From Fodinibius sp041642155 (GTDB lineage: Bacteria; Bacteroidota; Rhodothermia; Balneolales; Balneolaceae), in assembly GCF_041642155.1 (NCBI RefSeq), contig NZ_JBEPWZ010000014.1, positions 1 through 28,638 of the forward strand: 28,638 nt of DNA. The letters run 5' to 3'. Each line of letters opens with the position of its first letter. Within the stretch, counting starts at the first letter, position 1. Below are positions 1 to 8,097 of the stretch, in pieces. The notes beneath the pieces were generated by a model, which was not told the origin of the DNA, did not search any database, and was given only the letters and a program-made list of their open reading frames with translations. The position numbers and the translations under genes are program-made.

Positions 1-370
1 GCTCCTCGAGTTCCTCCAGGAACACCCTTTTTTCCCTCTCCACCGCCTTCATCCATTTACTGCGGACCTTCTCCACTTCGTTCCGGGCTTCCTGCATGAG
101 TTCCAGCTTAAAGGATTCAGCTTCTTCCTTGGCCTCATCGAGCCAGGTGGATTGCTGTTTCTCCAGCTCGTCCAACTTTTTTTGGTACTCCTGTAACCTG
201 TGCTCCGCTTCCTCGAGCTTACTGCGCGCCTCCTCCAGCCGGGATGAGATCTTTTCCTCCCGGTCTTTCATGACATTGAGCAGCGGACCGTACAGAAATT
301 TCCGCAGGAGCCACAGCAGGATCAGGAAATTTATAATCTGGGCGGAAAATGTGAACCAGTCGATTTGCAC
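1..370 (-). CDS. atpF: N-ATPase b subunit AtpF (partial, 3' end outside window)
   Basis: This is the peripheral-stalk b subunit of a membrane rotary ATPase, cut by the left window edge after about 123 residues. Reverse-strand translation from a GTG at 370 starts (M)QIDWFTFSAQIINFLILLW, a single N-terminal membrane helix. A long charged coiled coil follows, rich in E, K and R, as in all F-type b subunits. A GGAGG ribosome-binding site at 376-380 lies inside the end of atpE, and the GTG follows the atpE stop after one base, so the start is well supported. No ATG ORF covers this gene, which makes it easy to miss. The gene order identifies it as the b subunit of the N-type operon (atpDCQRBEFAG). 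atpA and atpG are expected beyond the window. Confidence 0.93.
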   Translation of the reverse strand, partial: MQIDWFTFSAQIINFLILLWLLRKFLYGPLLNVMKDREEKISSRLEEARSKLEEAEHRLQEYQKKLDELEKQQSTWLDEAKEEAESFKLELMQEARNEVEKVRSKWMKAVEREKRVFLEELEE

Positions 371-371
371 G

Positions 372-641
372 TTATCCTCCGGCTACGAAATCCCAGAAGG
401 GATTGGCGAACATGATAATGAGGGCAACGACAAAACAGTATATGGCTGTCGACTCGATCATTGCCAGTCCCACAAACAGGGTGCGTGTTATGGTCGGACT
501 TTCATCCGGCTGTTGTGCTATAGCCAGCAGGGCCTGCGCCAGCGCGCGCCCTTCTCCCAGGGCGGGTGCGATAGAGCCTACGGCTATCGTAAGGCCGGCC
601 GTAATGATAGAGACCATTCCGATGATGCTTATACTTTCCAT
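372..641 (-). CDS. atpE: N-ATPase c subunit (rotor ring), AtpE
   Basis: This 89-residue proteolipid forms the ion-translocating c-ring. It has two membrane hairpin helices joined by a polar loop, AIAQQPDE, at about residues 40-47. Helix 2 carries the ion-binding Glu63 in the motif AMIESTAIY, with Ser64, Thr65 and Tyr68 nearby. Helix 1 carries a second carboxylate, Glu30 (ALGEGRA), at the position of Gln32 in the Ilyobacter Na+ ring. The ES/T...Y set is the classic Na+ signature. The paired glutamates are typical of N-type rings, for which both Na+ and H+ coupling have been proposed or measured. I set the start at the ATG at 641 rather than the upstream in-frame ATG at 728, because MESISIIG begins the canonical protein and 728 lies inside atpB. 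The gap to atpB is 4 bases. Confidence 0.95.
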   Translation of the reverse strand: MESISIIGMVSIITAGLTIAVGSIAPALGEGRALAQALLAIAQQPDESPTITRTLFVGLAMIESTAIYCFVVALIIMFANPFWDFVAGG

Positions 642-645
642 GATG

Positions 646-1365
646 TCAGGTTGTTTGATGGTTGGAGTAGTTATTATTGGATTCAGACTGATTCTTATGT
701 TTACGAATCCGTCCGGCCGAGGCCACATAGACCAGTGCTAAAATGGCAAATACATACGCTTGTATGACCCCGATCAGCAGTCCAAAGGCCTGCATGACAA
801 CCGGGAAAAAGAGGGGCGTCAGACTAAGCAATATGGCTACGATGAGACTCCCGCTCATGATGTTGCCGAACAGCCGGATAGCCAGGGCGAGCGTACGCGA
901 GAGCTCCCCGATAATATTGAACGGAAGCATCAGGGGCGTAGGCTCTATATAATAGCGTAAATAGTTTTTGAGTCCTGCCGTGGTAATACCAAACACAGGC
1001 ACCGCCACAAAAACACACAGGGCCAAAGCCGCTGTGGTGGACAGAGAAGCGGTCGGGGCGTGAAAGCCCGGAATAACGCTGATCGTATTGGAAACCACAA
1101 TAAACAGAAAGAGCGTACTGATGAATGGAAGATATTTCTCCGCTTTTTCGCCGGTAGCCTCCTCGATCTGATCTTCAATAAGGACCACCAGCGACTCCAG
1201 CAGGGCCTGTCCGCGCGACATGCCCGTCTTGGAAGTTAGATTGCGGGTAATCACCATCGATATCCCCACCATAAACAGCATCACCATCCACGAAAACAGA
1301 AGGGTGGCATTCAGCTTCAGGAAGCCCCATTCCCAGTAGATAATTTGATCGATGTCAATTTCCAT
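646..1365 (-). CDS. atpB: N-ATPase a subunit AtpB
   Basis: This 239-residue multi-spanning a subunit provides the ion half-channels against the c-ring. The essential stator arginine lies in the conserved helix motif LALAIRLFGNIMSG near residues 160-174. Several hydrophobic segments flank it, and the C-terminal tail is short and polar (Asn/Ser-rich). The length and the motif ISVIPGFHAPTASLSTTAALAL fit the F-type a family. The gene sits between atpR (4-base gap) and atpE (4-base gap), so translation is likely coupled. There is no strong Shine-Dalgarno sequence before the ATG at 1365. Confidence 0.96.
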   Translation of the reverse strand: MEIDIDQIIYWEWGFLKLNATLLFSWMVMLFMVGISMVITRNLTSKTGMSRGQALLESLVVLIEDQIEEATGEKAEKYLPFISTLFLFIVVSNTISVIPGFHAPTASLSTTAALALCVFVAVPVFGITTAGLKNYLRYYIEPTPLMLPFNIIGELSRTLALAIRLFGNIMSGSLIVAILLSLTPLFFPVVMQAFGLLIGVIQAYVFAILALVYVASAGRIRKHKNQSESNNNYSNHQTT

Positions 1366-1369
1366 GGTA

Positions 1370-1666
1370 TCAGCCGTAGATTAATTGATCAGGAGATTTG
1401 CCTTTGCGCCGAATTACCAGGTGACGGGTAACAATAAAGGTAATCATGGCCAACACCAGGTATATCCAGTTGTAGAGCAGCAGCAGGTAGAAGCCCGCCA
1501 GTACCAAGGCTGTTCGCAATAGAAAACTAGCCGTCAAAAGCAGGTACGGTCGTCGCACGTCGCTTACTTTATTAATCGTGATCCAGAGTCCCCCAAAATA
1601 AATCAGCCCGAGTACGACCCCGCCCCCGGCCGCGGTCACATAAAAAAGTATTTGCAGATACGTCAT
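1370..1666 (-). CDS. atpR: N-ATPase accessory membrane protein AtpR
   Basis: This 98-residue protein has three predicted membrane helices. Its conserved arginines, in VRRP and LLRTA around residues 38-53, are characteristic of AtpR, a subunit found only in N-type ATPase operons. AtpR is thought to help c-ring assembly or interact with the c-subunit carboxylates. The start ATG at 1664-1666 has a strong AAGGAGA site and lies one base past the atpQ stop. Its place between atpQ and atpB is the family's diagnostic order. Confidence 0.92.
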   Translation of the reverse strand: MTYLQILFYVTAAGGGVVLGLIYFGGLWITINKVSDVRRPYLLLTASFLLRTALVLAGFYLLLLYNWIYLVLAMITFIVTRHLVIRRKGKSPDQLIYG

Positions 1667-1667
1667 A

Positions 1668-1964
1668 TCATTCTCCTTTTGATTCTTTTTTGACCCAGTA
1701 CCAGGCGTTCATACATCCAATAAAAATTCCTACAATCAGCATCATGAGCGTCCATGAATACGTACTCTTGTAGGTGCTGTCGATCCATATACCCAGCAAC
1801 AGGAATAAGATGGTGGGTATCGACACCGACCAGCCCACCAAGCCGAACATTCCCAATCCATACCACAACCCTTTATCCCCCTCTTCACGAGAACGAATCT
1901 TGCGCGCTGATTTTTTGCGAACCGTATCGGCGAACGTATTCTTGTTCTCTGATTCTTCAGCCAT
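1668..1964 (-). CDS. atpQ: N-ATPase accessory protein AtpQ (AtpI/AtpZ-like)
   Basis: This 98-residue protein has a charged N-terminal tail (residues 1-30, many K/R/E) and two membrane helices at about 35-57 and 70-90. This is the layout of the AtpI/AtpZ family, called AtpQ in N-ATPase operons. The helix-1 segment GLGMFGLVGWSVSIPTILFLL and the helix-2 motif GCMNAWYWV are typical. It is probably an assembly factor or cation-uptake partner of the rotor ring, by family knowledge. It lies 14 bases after atpC and one base before atpR. Confidence 0.9.
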   Translation of the reverse strand: MAEESENKNTFADTVRKKSARKIRSREEGDKGLWYGLGMFGLVGWSVSIPTILFLLLGIWIDSTYKSTYSWTLMMLIVGIFIGCMNAWYWVKKESKGE

Positions 1965-1978
1965 ACCTACCCTGTTTA

Positions 1979-2380
1979 TCAGGTTTCCTCGAGTTCCAGA
2001 AAGTGCAGAAGGAGATCCGCTTCCATACTTTTTTGAGCAATACCTGCTGCCTTGTTCATTGCTTCGGTTTTCTCAAATCGTTCCCGAACGGCCTGTTCCA
2101 GTTTTGAAAGATCACGGCCCATTATTCCATTGAGAACCGAAACGAGTACCCGTTCACCGACCTTAACCAAAATTCCTTCGTCCACCGCTATGTAATACTC
2201 CTCACCGCCTGATTCGTACATCAGGATGCCGGTCTTCAGCGAGGACACAAAATCAACATGCCGCGGCTTGAGACAGAACGAACCGTTCGTTCCCTCCGCT
2301 ATAATTTTGTTAGCTTCGCGGTCAATCAGCACGCGCTCCGGTTCCATCACCTTGAGTTGCATGTTTGTATATTCTGTCAT
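1979..2380 (-). CDS. atpC: N-ATPase epsilon subunit AtpC
   Basis: This 133-residue F1 epsilon subunit belongs to the central stalk and can inhibit ATP hydrolysis. An N-terminal beta-sandwich (about 1-87; KVMEPERVLIDREANKI, the conserved start with a segment resembling RHVDFVSSL) is followed by a C-terminal helical region (about 90-133). The helical part is shortish and acidic. The ATG overlaps the atpD stop by 4 bases (ATGA), giving translational coupling, and a GAGG site precedes it. The position directly after atpD matches the N-ATPase operon. Confidence 0.94.
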   Translation of the reverse strand: MTEYTNMQLKVMEPERVLIDREANKIIAEGTNGSFCLKPRHVDFVSSLKTGILMYESGGEEYYIAVDEGILVKVGERVLVSVLNGIMGRDLSKLEQAVRERFEKTEAMNKAAGIAQKSMEADLLLHFLELEET

Positions 2381-3816
2381 TTGTCTACCTCATCAATCGT
2401 ACCTATCATAAACAACTCTTTTTCAGGTACGTCGTCGAATTCGCCATCCAGAATACGCTCACAGCCTCTGATGGCCTCTTCAATGCTTACATTTTTTCCT
2501 CCTATACCCGTAAACTGTTCCGTAACATAAAACGGCTGCGTAAAAAAACGCTCCAGGCGCCGGGCGCGGCCCACCGTCTGCCGGTCTTCGGCCGATAGCT
2601 CCTCCATACCGAGCATGGAGATAATATCCTTTAGTTCTTCGTATTGGGCCAGCGTCTCCTTCACCTGCTGCGCCACCCGGTAATGACGGTCACCGACAAT
2701 GTGGCGAGACAGCATTTTCGAGCCCGACTTCAGCAAATCAATCGCCGGGTACAGCCCCTGTCCCGCTCGCTCCCGCGAAAGTACAATAAATGAGGACAGG
2801 TGAGAGAAGGTATGAGTGACGGCCGGATCGGTAAAATCATCAGCGGGTACATACACCGCCTGTATCGATGTTATGGCGCCATTCTTTGTATTACAGATAC
2901 GCTCCTGCAGGTCGGCCAGGTCGCTCCCCAGGGTGGGTTGATAACCGAGACGAGAATTAACCTTCCCCATCAGGGCGGATACTTCCGACCCGGCCTGGAC
3001 AAAGCGAAAAATATTATCGATCAGCAGCAGTACATCGCGCCGACGTACATCCCGGAAGTATTCGGCAATGGTAAGCGCCGTTTGTCCCACGCGAAATCGA
3101 GCCCCCGGCGGTTCGTTCATCTGCCCGAACACCATCGTCGTGTTTTCGAGGACGCCCGCTTCCCGGATTTCCCGGTACAGTTCTTCTGCTTCCCGGCAAC
3201 GCTCACCGATCCCACAAAAAAGACTGATGCCCTCGTGACGGGCCACCATGTTACGGATCATCTCCATAATGAGCACCGTTTTCCCCACCCCGGCGCCACC
3301 AAAAAGTCCCGCTTTCCCCCCTCGCTCAAGCGGGGAGAGCAAATCCATCGCCTTGATGCCGGTCGTCAATACCTCCTGGCCGGTTTCCTGTTCCGATAAG
3401 GAAACCTTCGGCTGGAAGATACTGCGCATCGTCTCCTGATCCACCGCTCCCCGCTGGTCTATCGGTTCCCCGAAAACATTAACAACACGTCCCAATAGGG
3501 CATCCCCCACCGGGACCGCCAGTGGAGATCCGGAATTTACAACCTCCGTTCCGCGGCTCAATCCCTGGGTGGAATTCAGCGCCAAAGCCCGCACCGTTCG
3601 ATCATTGATATGGGTAGACACTTCGGCTATAACTGGTGGATCCGATTCAATAACAAGCCGGGTTTGCAGTTCAGGTAGATCATGTTCAAATACAACGTCA
3701 ATAACACTGCCGCGTACCGAACGCACCCGGCCGGTGTAACGAGACGGTTCAGTGGTACTTGAATCGCTACTTCTATGATACTGATACTCTTTTGTTATGT
3801 TATCAGTGGACGTCAT
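2377..3816 (-). CDS. atpD: N-ATPase beta subunit AtpD (catalytic)
   Basis: This 479-residue catalytic beta subunit binds and turns over ATP in F1. The Walker A motif GGAGVGKT lies near residues 172-179. It is followed by GERCREAEELYREI, which contains the catalytic glutamate, and by LLLIDNIFRF, the Walker B region. The conserved GSEVSALMGKVNSRLGYQPTL segment is also present. The first 25 residues are a Ser/Thr-rich extension before the beta-barrel (GRVRSVRGSVIDVVFE). The gene opens the atp operon, yet it follows the ppsA stop by only 9 bases and has little Shine-Dalgarno signal. This suggests it is translated as part of a ppsA-atp transcript. Confidence 0.97.
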   Translation of the reverse strand: MTSTDNITKEYQYHRSSDSSTTEPSRYTGRVRSVRGSVIDVVFEHDLPELQTRLVIESDPPVIAEVSTHINDRTVRALALNSTQGLSRGTEVVNSGSPLAVPVGDALLGRVVNVFGEPIDQRGAVDQETMRSIFQPKVSLSEQETGQEVLTTGIKAMDLLSPLERGGKAGLFGGAGVGKTVLIMEMIRNMVARHEGISLFCGIGERCREAEELYREIREAGVLENTTMVFGQMNEPPGARFRVGQTALTIAEYFRDVRRRDVLLLIDNIFRFVQAGSEVSALMGKVNSRLGYQPTLGSDLADLQERICNTKNGAITSIQAVYVPADDFTDPAVTHTFSHLSSFIVLSRERAGQGLYPAIDLLKSGSKMLSRHIVGDRHYRVAQQVKETLAQYEELKDIISMLGMEELSAEDRQTVGRARRLERFFTQPFYVTEQFTGIGGKNVSIEEAIRGCERILDGEFDDVPEKELFMIGTIDEVDK

Positions 3817-3825
3817 AGAGAAAAC

Positions 3826-6228
3826 TCAAGTGGTGGGTTTTTGTTCGGCCTGACATACTTTTTTGATTACATTTACGACACTGTCCGGGTTCAGTGATAT
3901 GGAGTCGATGCCGCACTCCACCAGAAAAGCCGCGTAATCGGTATCATCACTGGGAGCCTGTCCACAGAAACCGATCCTTATTCCCGCCTGGTGGCCGCGG
4001 CTTATTACCTCGCGGATCGCTTTTTTAACAGCCGGATCATTCTCATCAAACAGGTAAGCCAGATCCGCGGAGTCCCGATCCACCCCCAGGATAAGCTGCG
4101 TAAGGTCGTTGGATCCGATGGAAAAGCCGTCAAACAGTTCTGCATATTCTTCCGTCAGAATATAGTTGCTCGGAATTTCGCACATCATATAGATCTTCAG
4201 GTCATTTTCACCGCGGCGCAAACCGAAGGTCTCCATCTGCTCCAACACCTTTCGCGCCTCCGTCAGTGTCCGGCAAAAGGGAATCATAACGATTACATTA
4301 TCAAGGCCGATTTCTGCCCGGACCTTCTTGAGGGCCCGGCACTCCAGGGCAAATCCATCCCGGTATCCATCGCTGTAATAGCGCGAGGCGCCCCGCCATC
4401 CCAGCATCGGGTTCTGTTCATCCGGTTCGAATTCGTTGCCGCCGATCAGATCGGCGTACTCATTCGTCTTGAAATCACTGGTACGAACGATGACTGGATC
4501 CGGGTGTTGTGAGGCGGCTATTTTGGCAATGCCGCTGGACAGCTTATCTACAAAATACTGCTCAAGGTCACTATATCCCTTGGTCAGTTTCCTGATTTTG
4601 GCAAATTCATCCTCATTATTCACGCGCCCGGGATGGGCCAGTGCCATCGGATGAATGCGAATATGCTGGCTGATAATAAATTCCATGCGAGCCAGTCCCA
4701 CCCCCCGGACCGGAAGCCGCCACCATTTAAAGGCAGACTCAGGGGTGGCCAGATTTAACATGATATCCGTCCTGGGCTCGGGAAGGTTGTCCAGATCAAC
4801 CTCATTGACGTCAAATTCAATCTTTCCCTCATAGATCTTTCCCTCCTCTCCCTCTCCGCTCGAAAGCGTTACCTCTTGTCCCTCTTCAAGCACTTTTGTG
4901 CCCTCACCGGTACCCACCACAGCCGATATACCCAGCTCGCGGCTGACAATGGCCGCGTGACACGTTCGTCCCCCGAAGTCTGTAATAATACCGGCTACGT
5001 TTTTCAGGAAGGGCACCCAGTCGGGTTCCGTCATTTCGGTCACCAGTATATGATCGGGCTGCAAATCGGTAAGATCGGTAATGTCATGCACATGCTTTAT
5101 AATGCCGTGAACGATATTGTTTCCGATGCTTAATCCCCTGATCAGCACCAACGCTCCATCTTCGTGCAGGCTATAGGTTTTAAAACTTCCACCTACCTGC
5201 TGTGAGTGAACCGTCTCGGGACGGGCCTGCACGATATAAAGCTCATCGGTGGAGTCTTCTTTTACCCACTCGATATCCATCGGTTTCCCGTAATGCTTTT
5301 CAATATCGGCTGCCCAGCGGGCCAGCTGGAGTATCTCTTCATCCTCAAGCACGAACGACTGCCGCTCCTTAATTGAAGTAGGCAAATTTTTCGTTTTGTT
5401 TTCCCCGTCGTCGGAGGCATACACCATTTTAAGCTCTTTGCTACCTCTTATTTTTTCGATAATGGGACGCTTCTCCTCATCACTCAAGAATGGCTTGAAG
5501 ACAAAAAACTGATCAGGGTTCACCGTACCCTGCACAATATTTTCCCCGAGTCCCCACGAACCGTTGATAAGCACCACATTGGGAAATCCCGACTCCGTAT
5601 CCACCGTAAAGATGACCCCGGAACAAGCCCGGTCTGCTCTGATCATTTTCTGGATTCCGATGGAAAGTGCCACCTTCATGTGATCAAATCCCTTTTCCTC
5701 GCGATAAGAGATTGCACGATCGGTAAATAGGGAGGCAAAACACTTCTTACAGATTCCCACCAGTTCATCTCCCCCGCGGATGTTCAGATACGTTTCCTGT
5801 TGTCCCGCAAAGCTGGCATCGGGGAGGTCCTCAGCGGTTGCACTGCTTCGGACAGCCACATCTACGTCCCCGGTTTCGTATTGCTCGGATAACTCCGAAT
5901 AGGCCGATCTTATTTTCTTTGCCAGTGGAATCGGGAAGACCCCCTTATTGATCATCTGCCGGATTGAACGGCCGGCCTCTTCCAGCGATATATCCCCCTT
6001 CTGAAACCTGCTTATCTCTTCCTCGACGGGGGCTTCCAGGCTGTTTTCTTCCATAAAAGCCCAATAGGCTCCCGCGGTGGTCGCAAAGCCGTTGGGAACT
6101 TGGACTCCCAGCGGTTCCAGGTGTTTGATCATTTCACCAAGAGAAGCATTTTTCCCCCCAACAAGGCCAACATCGTCTATTCCGACCTCTTCAAACCAAA
6201 TTATATAGGGGGGTGATTGCATATTCAT
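3826..6228 (-). CDS. ppsA: Phosphoenolpyruvate synthase PpsA
   Basis: This 800-residue enzyme converts pyruvate, ATP and water to PEP, AMP and Pi, the entry step of gluconeogenesis from C3 acids. The N-terminal ATP-grasp/pyruvate-binding domain (about 10-340) contains VGGKNASLGEM and RSSATAEDLPDASFAGQQE. The swivelling phosphohistidine domain carries GGRTCHAAIVSRELG with catalytic His424. The C-terminal PEP-binding barrel has FSIGSNDLTQLILGVDRDS and GFCGQAPSD with catalytic Cys755. Length and positions match E. coli PpsA (His421, Cys751). It is the gene immediately upstream of atpD (9 bases), and 82 bases separate it from the SDR gene. I see no terminator between 6229 and 6310. PEP synthases of this kind occur in low-oxygen stress islands next to USP and Hsp20 genes. 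Confidence 0.95.
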   Translation of the reverse strand: MNMQSPPYIIWFEEVGIDDVGLVGGKNASLGEMIKHLEPLGVQVPNGFATTAGAYWAFMEENSLEAPVEEEISRFQKGDISLEEAGRSIRQMINKGVFPIPLAKKIRSAYSELSEQYETGDVDVAVRSSATAEDLPDASFAGQQETYLNIRGGDELVGICKKCFASLFTDRAISYREEKGFDHMKVALSIGIQKMIRADRACSGVIFTVDTESGFPNVVLINGSWGLGENIVQGTVNPDQFFVFKPFLSDEEKRPIIEKIRGSKELKMVYASDDGENKTKNLPTSIKERQSFVLEDEEILQLARWAADIEKHYGKPMDIEWVKEDSTDELYIVQARPETVHSQQVGGSFKTYSLHEDGALVLIRGLSIGNNIVHGIIKHVHDITDLTDLQPDHILVTEMTEPDWVPFLKNVAGIITDFGGRTCHAAIVSRELGISAVVGTGEGTKVLEEGQEVTLSSGEGEEGKIYEGKIEFDVNEVDLDNLPEPRTDIMLNLATPESAFKWWRLPVRGVGLARMEFIISQHIRIHPMALAHPGRVNNEDEFAKIRKLTKGYSDLEQYFVDKLSSGIAKIAASQHPDPVIVRTSDFKTNEYADLIGGNEFEPDEQNPMLGWRGASRYYSDGYRDGFALECRALKKVRAEIGLDNVIVMIPFCRTLTEARKVLEQMETFGLRRGENDLKIYMMCEIPSNYILTEEYAELFDGFSIGSNDLTQLILGVDRDSADLAYLFDENDPAVKKAIREVISRGHQAGIRIGFCGQAPSDDTDYAAFLVECGIDSISLNPDSVVNVIKKVCQAEQKPTT

Positions 6229-6310
6229 AACTTAATTGAAATAAATGAATGCACCGGTTGCATATTTTTTTAAAGCTTCAAGAAGTACTATGGGTTGTAT
6301 CGTTCTGTAT

Positions 6311-7063
6311 TTATCGTGCCACGTAACCACCGTCTACCAACAACGGGTGACCAGTAACAAAAGAAGCTTCATCGGAAGCCAGCCACACGATGGCATCGGC
6401 CACCTCACGCGGCTTGCCCAACCTCCCTGCCGGATGAAGTGAAATGATATGTTGTTTGGTTTCTTCATCGGTGGTAATACCCGCATCCTCCAGCATGGGT
6501 GTTTCTATAAAGCCCGGACATACAGCGTTAACACGTATACCTTGCGACGCATATTCAATTGCGGCGGTTTTGGTGAGCCCCAGCAATCCATGTTTGGAAG
6601 CGACATAGGCCGGCGCTTCCGTAAAGCCAACATGGCCAAGTATGGAGGAAATATTGACAATTGAGCCACTCCCGTTATCGAGCATAGCCTCAATTTCATA
6701 TTTCATGCAGATAAATTGTCCCCTGAGGTTAATATTCAGCACTTTATCCCATCCTTCCGTACTGTATTCTCCGGTTGTTGCAGATTCCCCGCCAATACCG
6801 GCATTATTGCAGGCAAAATCCAGTCGCCCGAATTTTTGGACTGTTTTCTCAACCATATTGCGTATATCCTCCTCATTGGATATATCCGCTTTAACAGACA
6901 GAATTTCCACCTCTTCTTCATTTAACAGTTTTTCCGTTTCTGCCAGCTGTTTTTTATTGATATCAGCGATTACAACGTTAGCTCCCTTTTTTGCAAAAGC
7001 AATAGCTGTTTCCCTGCCAATACCGGTAGCTGCACCTGTAACTAAAGCAACTTTATTTTTCAT
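6311..7063 (-). CDS. SDR-family NAD(P)-dependent oxidoreductase
   Basis: This 250-residue classical short-chain dehydrogenase is close to the glucose-1-dehydrogenase/3-oxoacyl-ACP reductase group. It has the Rossmann cofactor motif TGAATGIG (9-16). Asp34 in VIADIN near the end of beta-2 favours NAD over NADP. NNAG lies at 86-89, the catalytic Ser is in NISSILG (about 137-143), and Tyr153/Lys157 are in YVASK. CPGFIETPM and the C-terminal VTGHPLLVDGGY are also typical. The substrate cannot be deduced. It sits between the DUF2892 gene (35-base gap) and ppsA (82-base gap) on the same strand, probably in one transcript with hsp20. Confidence 0.92.
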   Translation of the reverse strand: MKNKVALVTGAATGIGRETAIAFAKKGANVVIADINKKQLAETEKLLNEEEVEILSVKADISNEEDIRNMVEKTVQKFGRLDFACNNAGIGGESATTGEYSTEGWDKVLNINLRGQFICMKYEIEAMLDNGSGSIVNISSILGHVGFTEAPAYVASKHGLLGLTKTAAIEYASQGIRVNAVCPGFIETPMLEDAGITTDEETKQHIISLHPAGRLGKPREVADAIVWLASDEASFVTGHPLLVDGGYVAR

Positions 7064-7098
7064 GATAGACCGAATTATTAAATGCTTATGCTAATAAT

Positions 7099-7293
7099 CT
7101 ATATTTTTTGAGCTTTCTGAGAGGTCGATATCCCCAACAGCGCATACAAAGGACATACTCCGGCGATCCCCGTTATTAACGGAATCAGTCCCACGGCTCC
7201 CCACCAGCTTTGGTAATAGAATCCGAGAAAAAATATTACTATCGCAAGTATCAATCGTACGATAGTATCTGTTCTTCCTACATTGGTTTTCAT
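7099..7293 (-). CDS. Small DUF2892/YgaP-like membrane protein
   Basis: This 64-residue protein begins MKTNVGRTDTIVRL and has two membrane helices (about 14-29 and 33-54). The pattern N-x-G-x-x-D-x-x-x-R and the second half GLIPLITGIAGVCPLYALLG are the hallmark of DUF2892 proteins. These occur alone or fused to rhodanese (YgaP). I chose the ATG at 7293 over in-frame ATGs at 7308 and 7356. It has an AAGAGG ribosome-binding site 8 bases upstream, and the longer forms run into the hairpin at 7320-7354. The function is unknown; the family often sits with stress or sulfur genes. Confidence 0.85.
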   Translation of the reverse strand: MKTNVGRTDTIVRLILAIVIFFLGFYYQSWWGAVGLIPLITGIAGVCPLYALLGISTSQKAQKI

Positions 7294-7305
7294 GATAGCC
7301 TCTTT

Positions 7306-7354
7306 CATTAAATTTAATGGGCCGGCAACTGGCCTTTTGCCCCTATTGCCGGCC
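7306..7354. repeat. Intergenic hairpin and adjoining AT palindrome
   Basis: A perfect 9-base stem, GGCCGGCAA at 7320-7328 with TTGCCGGCC at 7346-7354, encloses a 17-base loop. It is preceded by a perfect 14-base palindrome, CATTAAATTTAATG, at 7306-7319. The element lies between hsp20 and the DUF2892 gene. On the minus (transcribed) strand no U-run follows the stem, so it is not a standard terminator. It could be an mRNA processing or stabilising hairpin giving hsp20 a higher message level than the genes behind it. Confidence 0.6.
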
Positions 7355-7377
7355 ACTATTATTTCTGTGTTAGTTGG

Positions 7378-7827
7378 TTAGTCTATCTGCACGGTTTTTG
7401 GTTTTTGAACCTCAACTTTTGGAACGTTCACTTTTAAAACTCCCTCTTTGAATCGAGCTTTTATTTTGTCATCCTTGCCTGCTGAGGGCAGCGTAAATGA
7501 GCGGGTAAAACTTCCGTGATACCGCTCCTTGCGAAGAAAATCTTCCTTCTCTTCTTTTTCCTCGTGCTGACGCTCGCCACTGATGGTTAACCTGTTATCC
7601 TTGAAGCTGACTTCGACATCTTCTTTGGAGATGCCCGGCAGATCCACCGTTACGATATACTCTTCATCCGTTTCACTGACGTCCGTGTCCGGCGCCCACA
7701 GCTCCATCCGCATTCCGTCGCCACCCATTCTGGGCGAAAAAGGTACGATATCATCGAAAAAACGATCCATCTCCCGCCGGATAGATTCAATCGGGGAAAG
7801 GTCAGATTTCTTTTGTATTGCTTTCAT
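7378..7827 (-). CDS. Small heat-shock protein Hsp20 (alpha-crystallin family)
   Basis: This 149-residue ATP-independent holdase chaperone has an N-terminal arm (1-41) with the helix SIRREMDRFFDDI. The alpha-crystallin domain spans about 42-140, starting APDTDVSETDEEYIVTVDLPG and ending with the conserved GVLKVNVPK near 129-137. The C-terminal tail KPKTVQID carries V-Q-I in place of the usual I-x-I oligomerisation motif. It is the first gene of the minus-strand block running into ppsA and the ATPase. A promoter palindrome lies about 150 bases upstream at 7979-7993. Hsp20 genes are classic members of low-oxygen dormancy regulons. Confidence 0.95.
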   Translation of the reverse strand: MKAIQKKSDLSPIESIRREMDRFFDDIVPFSPRMGGDGMRMELWAPDTDVSETDEEYIVTVDLPGISKEDVEVSFKDNRLTISGERQHEEKEEKEDFLRKERYHGSFTRSFTLPSAGKDDKIKARFKEGVLKVNVPKVEVQKPKTVQID

Positions 7828-7978
7828 AACTACTCCTTTTTTTTATATTGAAATTCAATAAGCAATTATTCGTAAAGTCCGACTCTGCTTATTTCTCAGT
7901 AACAAGTAAGGAATTACAGGGACACGGGTATGCAGTATGATCTTATCGAAATGTGTAGGAAAGCGGTAATTGTCATGA

Positions 7979-7996
7979 TAGGGGATTCCCCTACAT
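7979..7996. promoter_or_regulatory. Palindromic operator candidate upstream of hsp20
   Basis: TAGGGGATTCCCCTA at 7979-7993 is a perfect inverted repeat with 7-base arms around one central base, and CAT extends it to 7996. Read on the minus strand it is ATGTAGGGGAATCCCCTA. The ATGTAGGG core recurs at 20133 and 10491 and in related form at four other promoter sites. It lies 152-166 bases upstream of the hsp20 start, in the only sizeable gap before the hsp20-to-ATPase block. Confidence 0.6.
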
Positions 7997-8097
7997 CCGA
8001 TAAACGAAGGGTTACTCCCTGAATATTTTTATTTGTCAGCGGGTATTATTGCAAAATATGACAGGGCGCTTTTTTTCTCTCTTGGCCATTATTTCTT

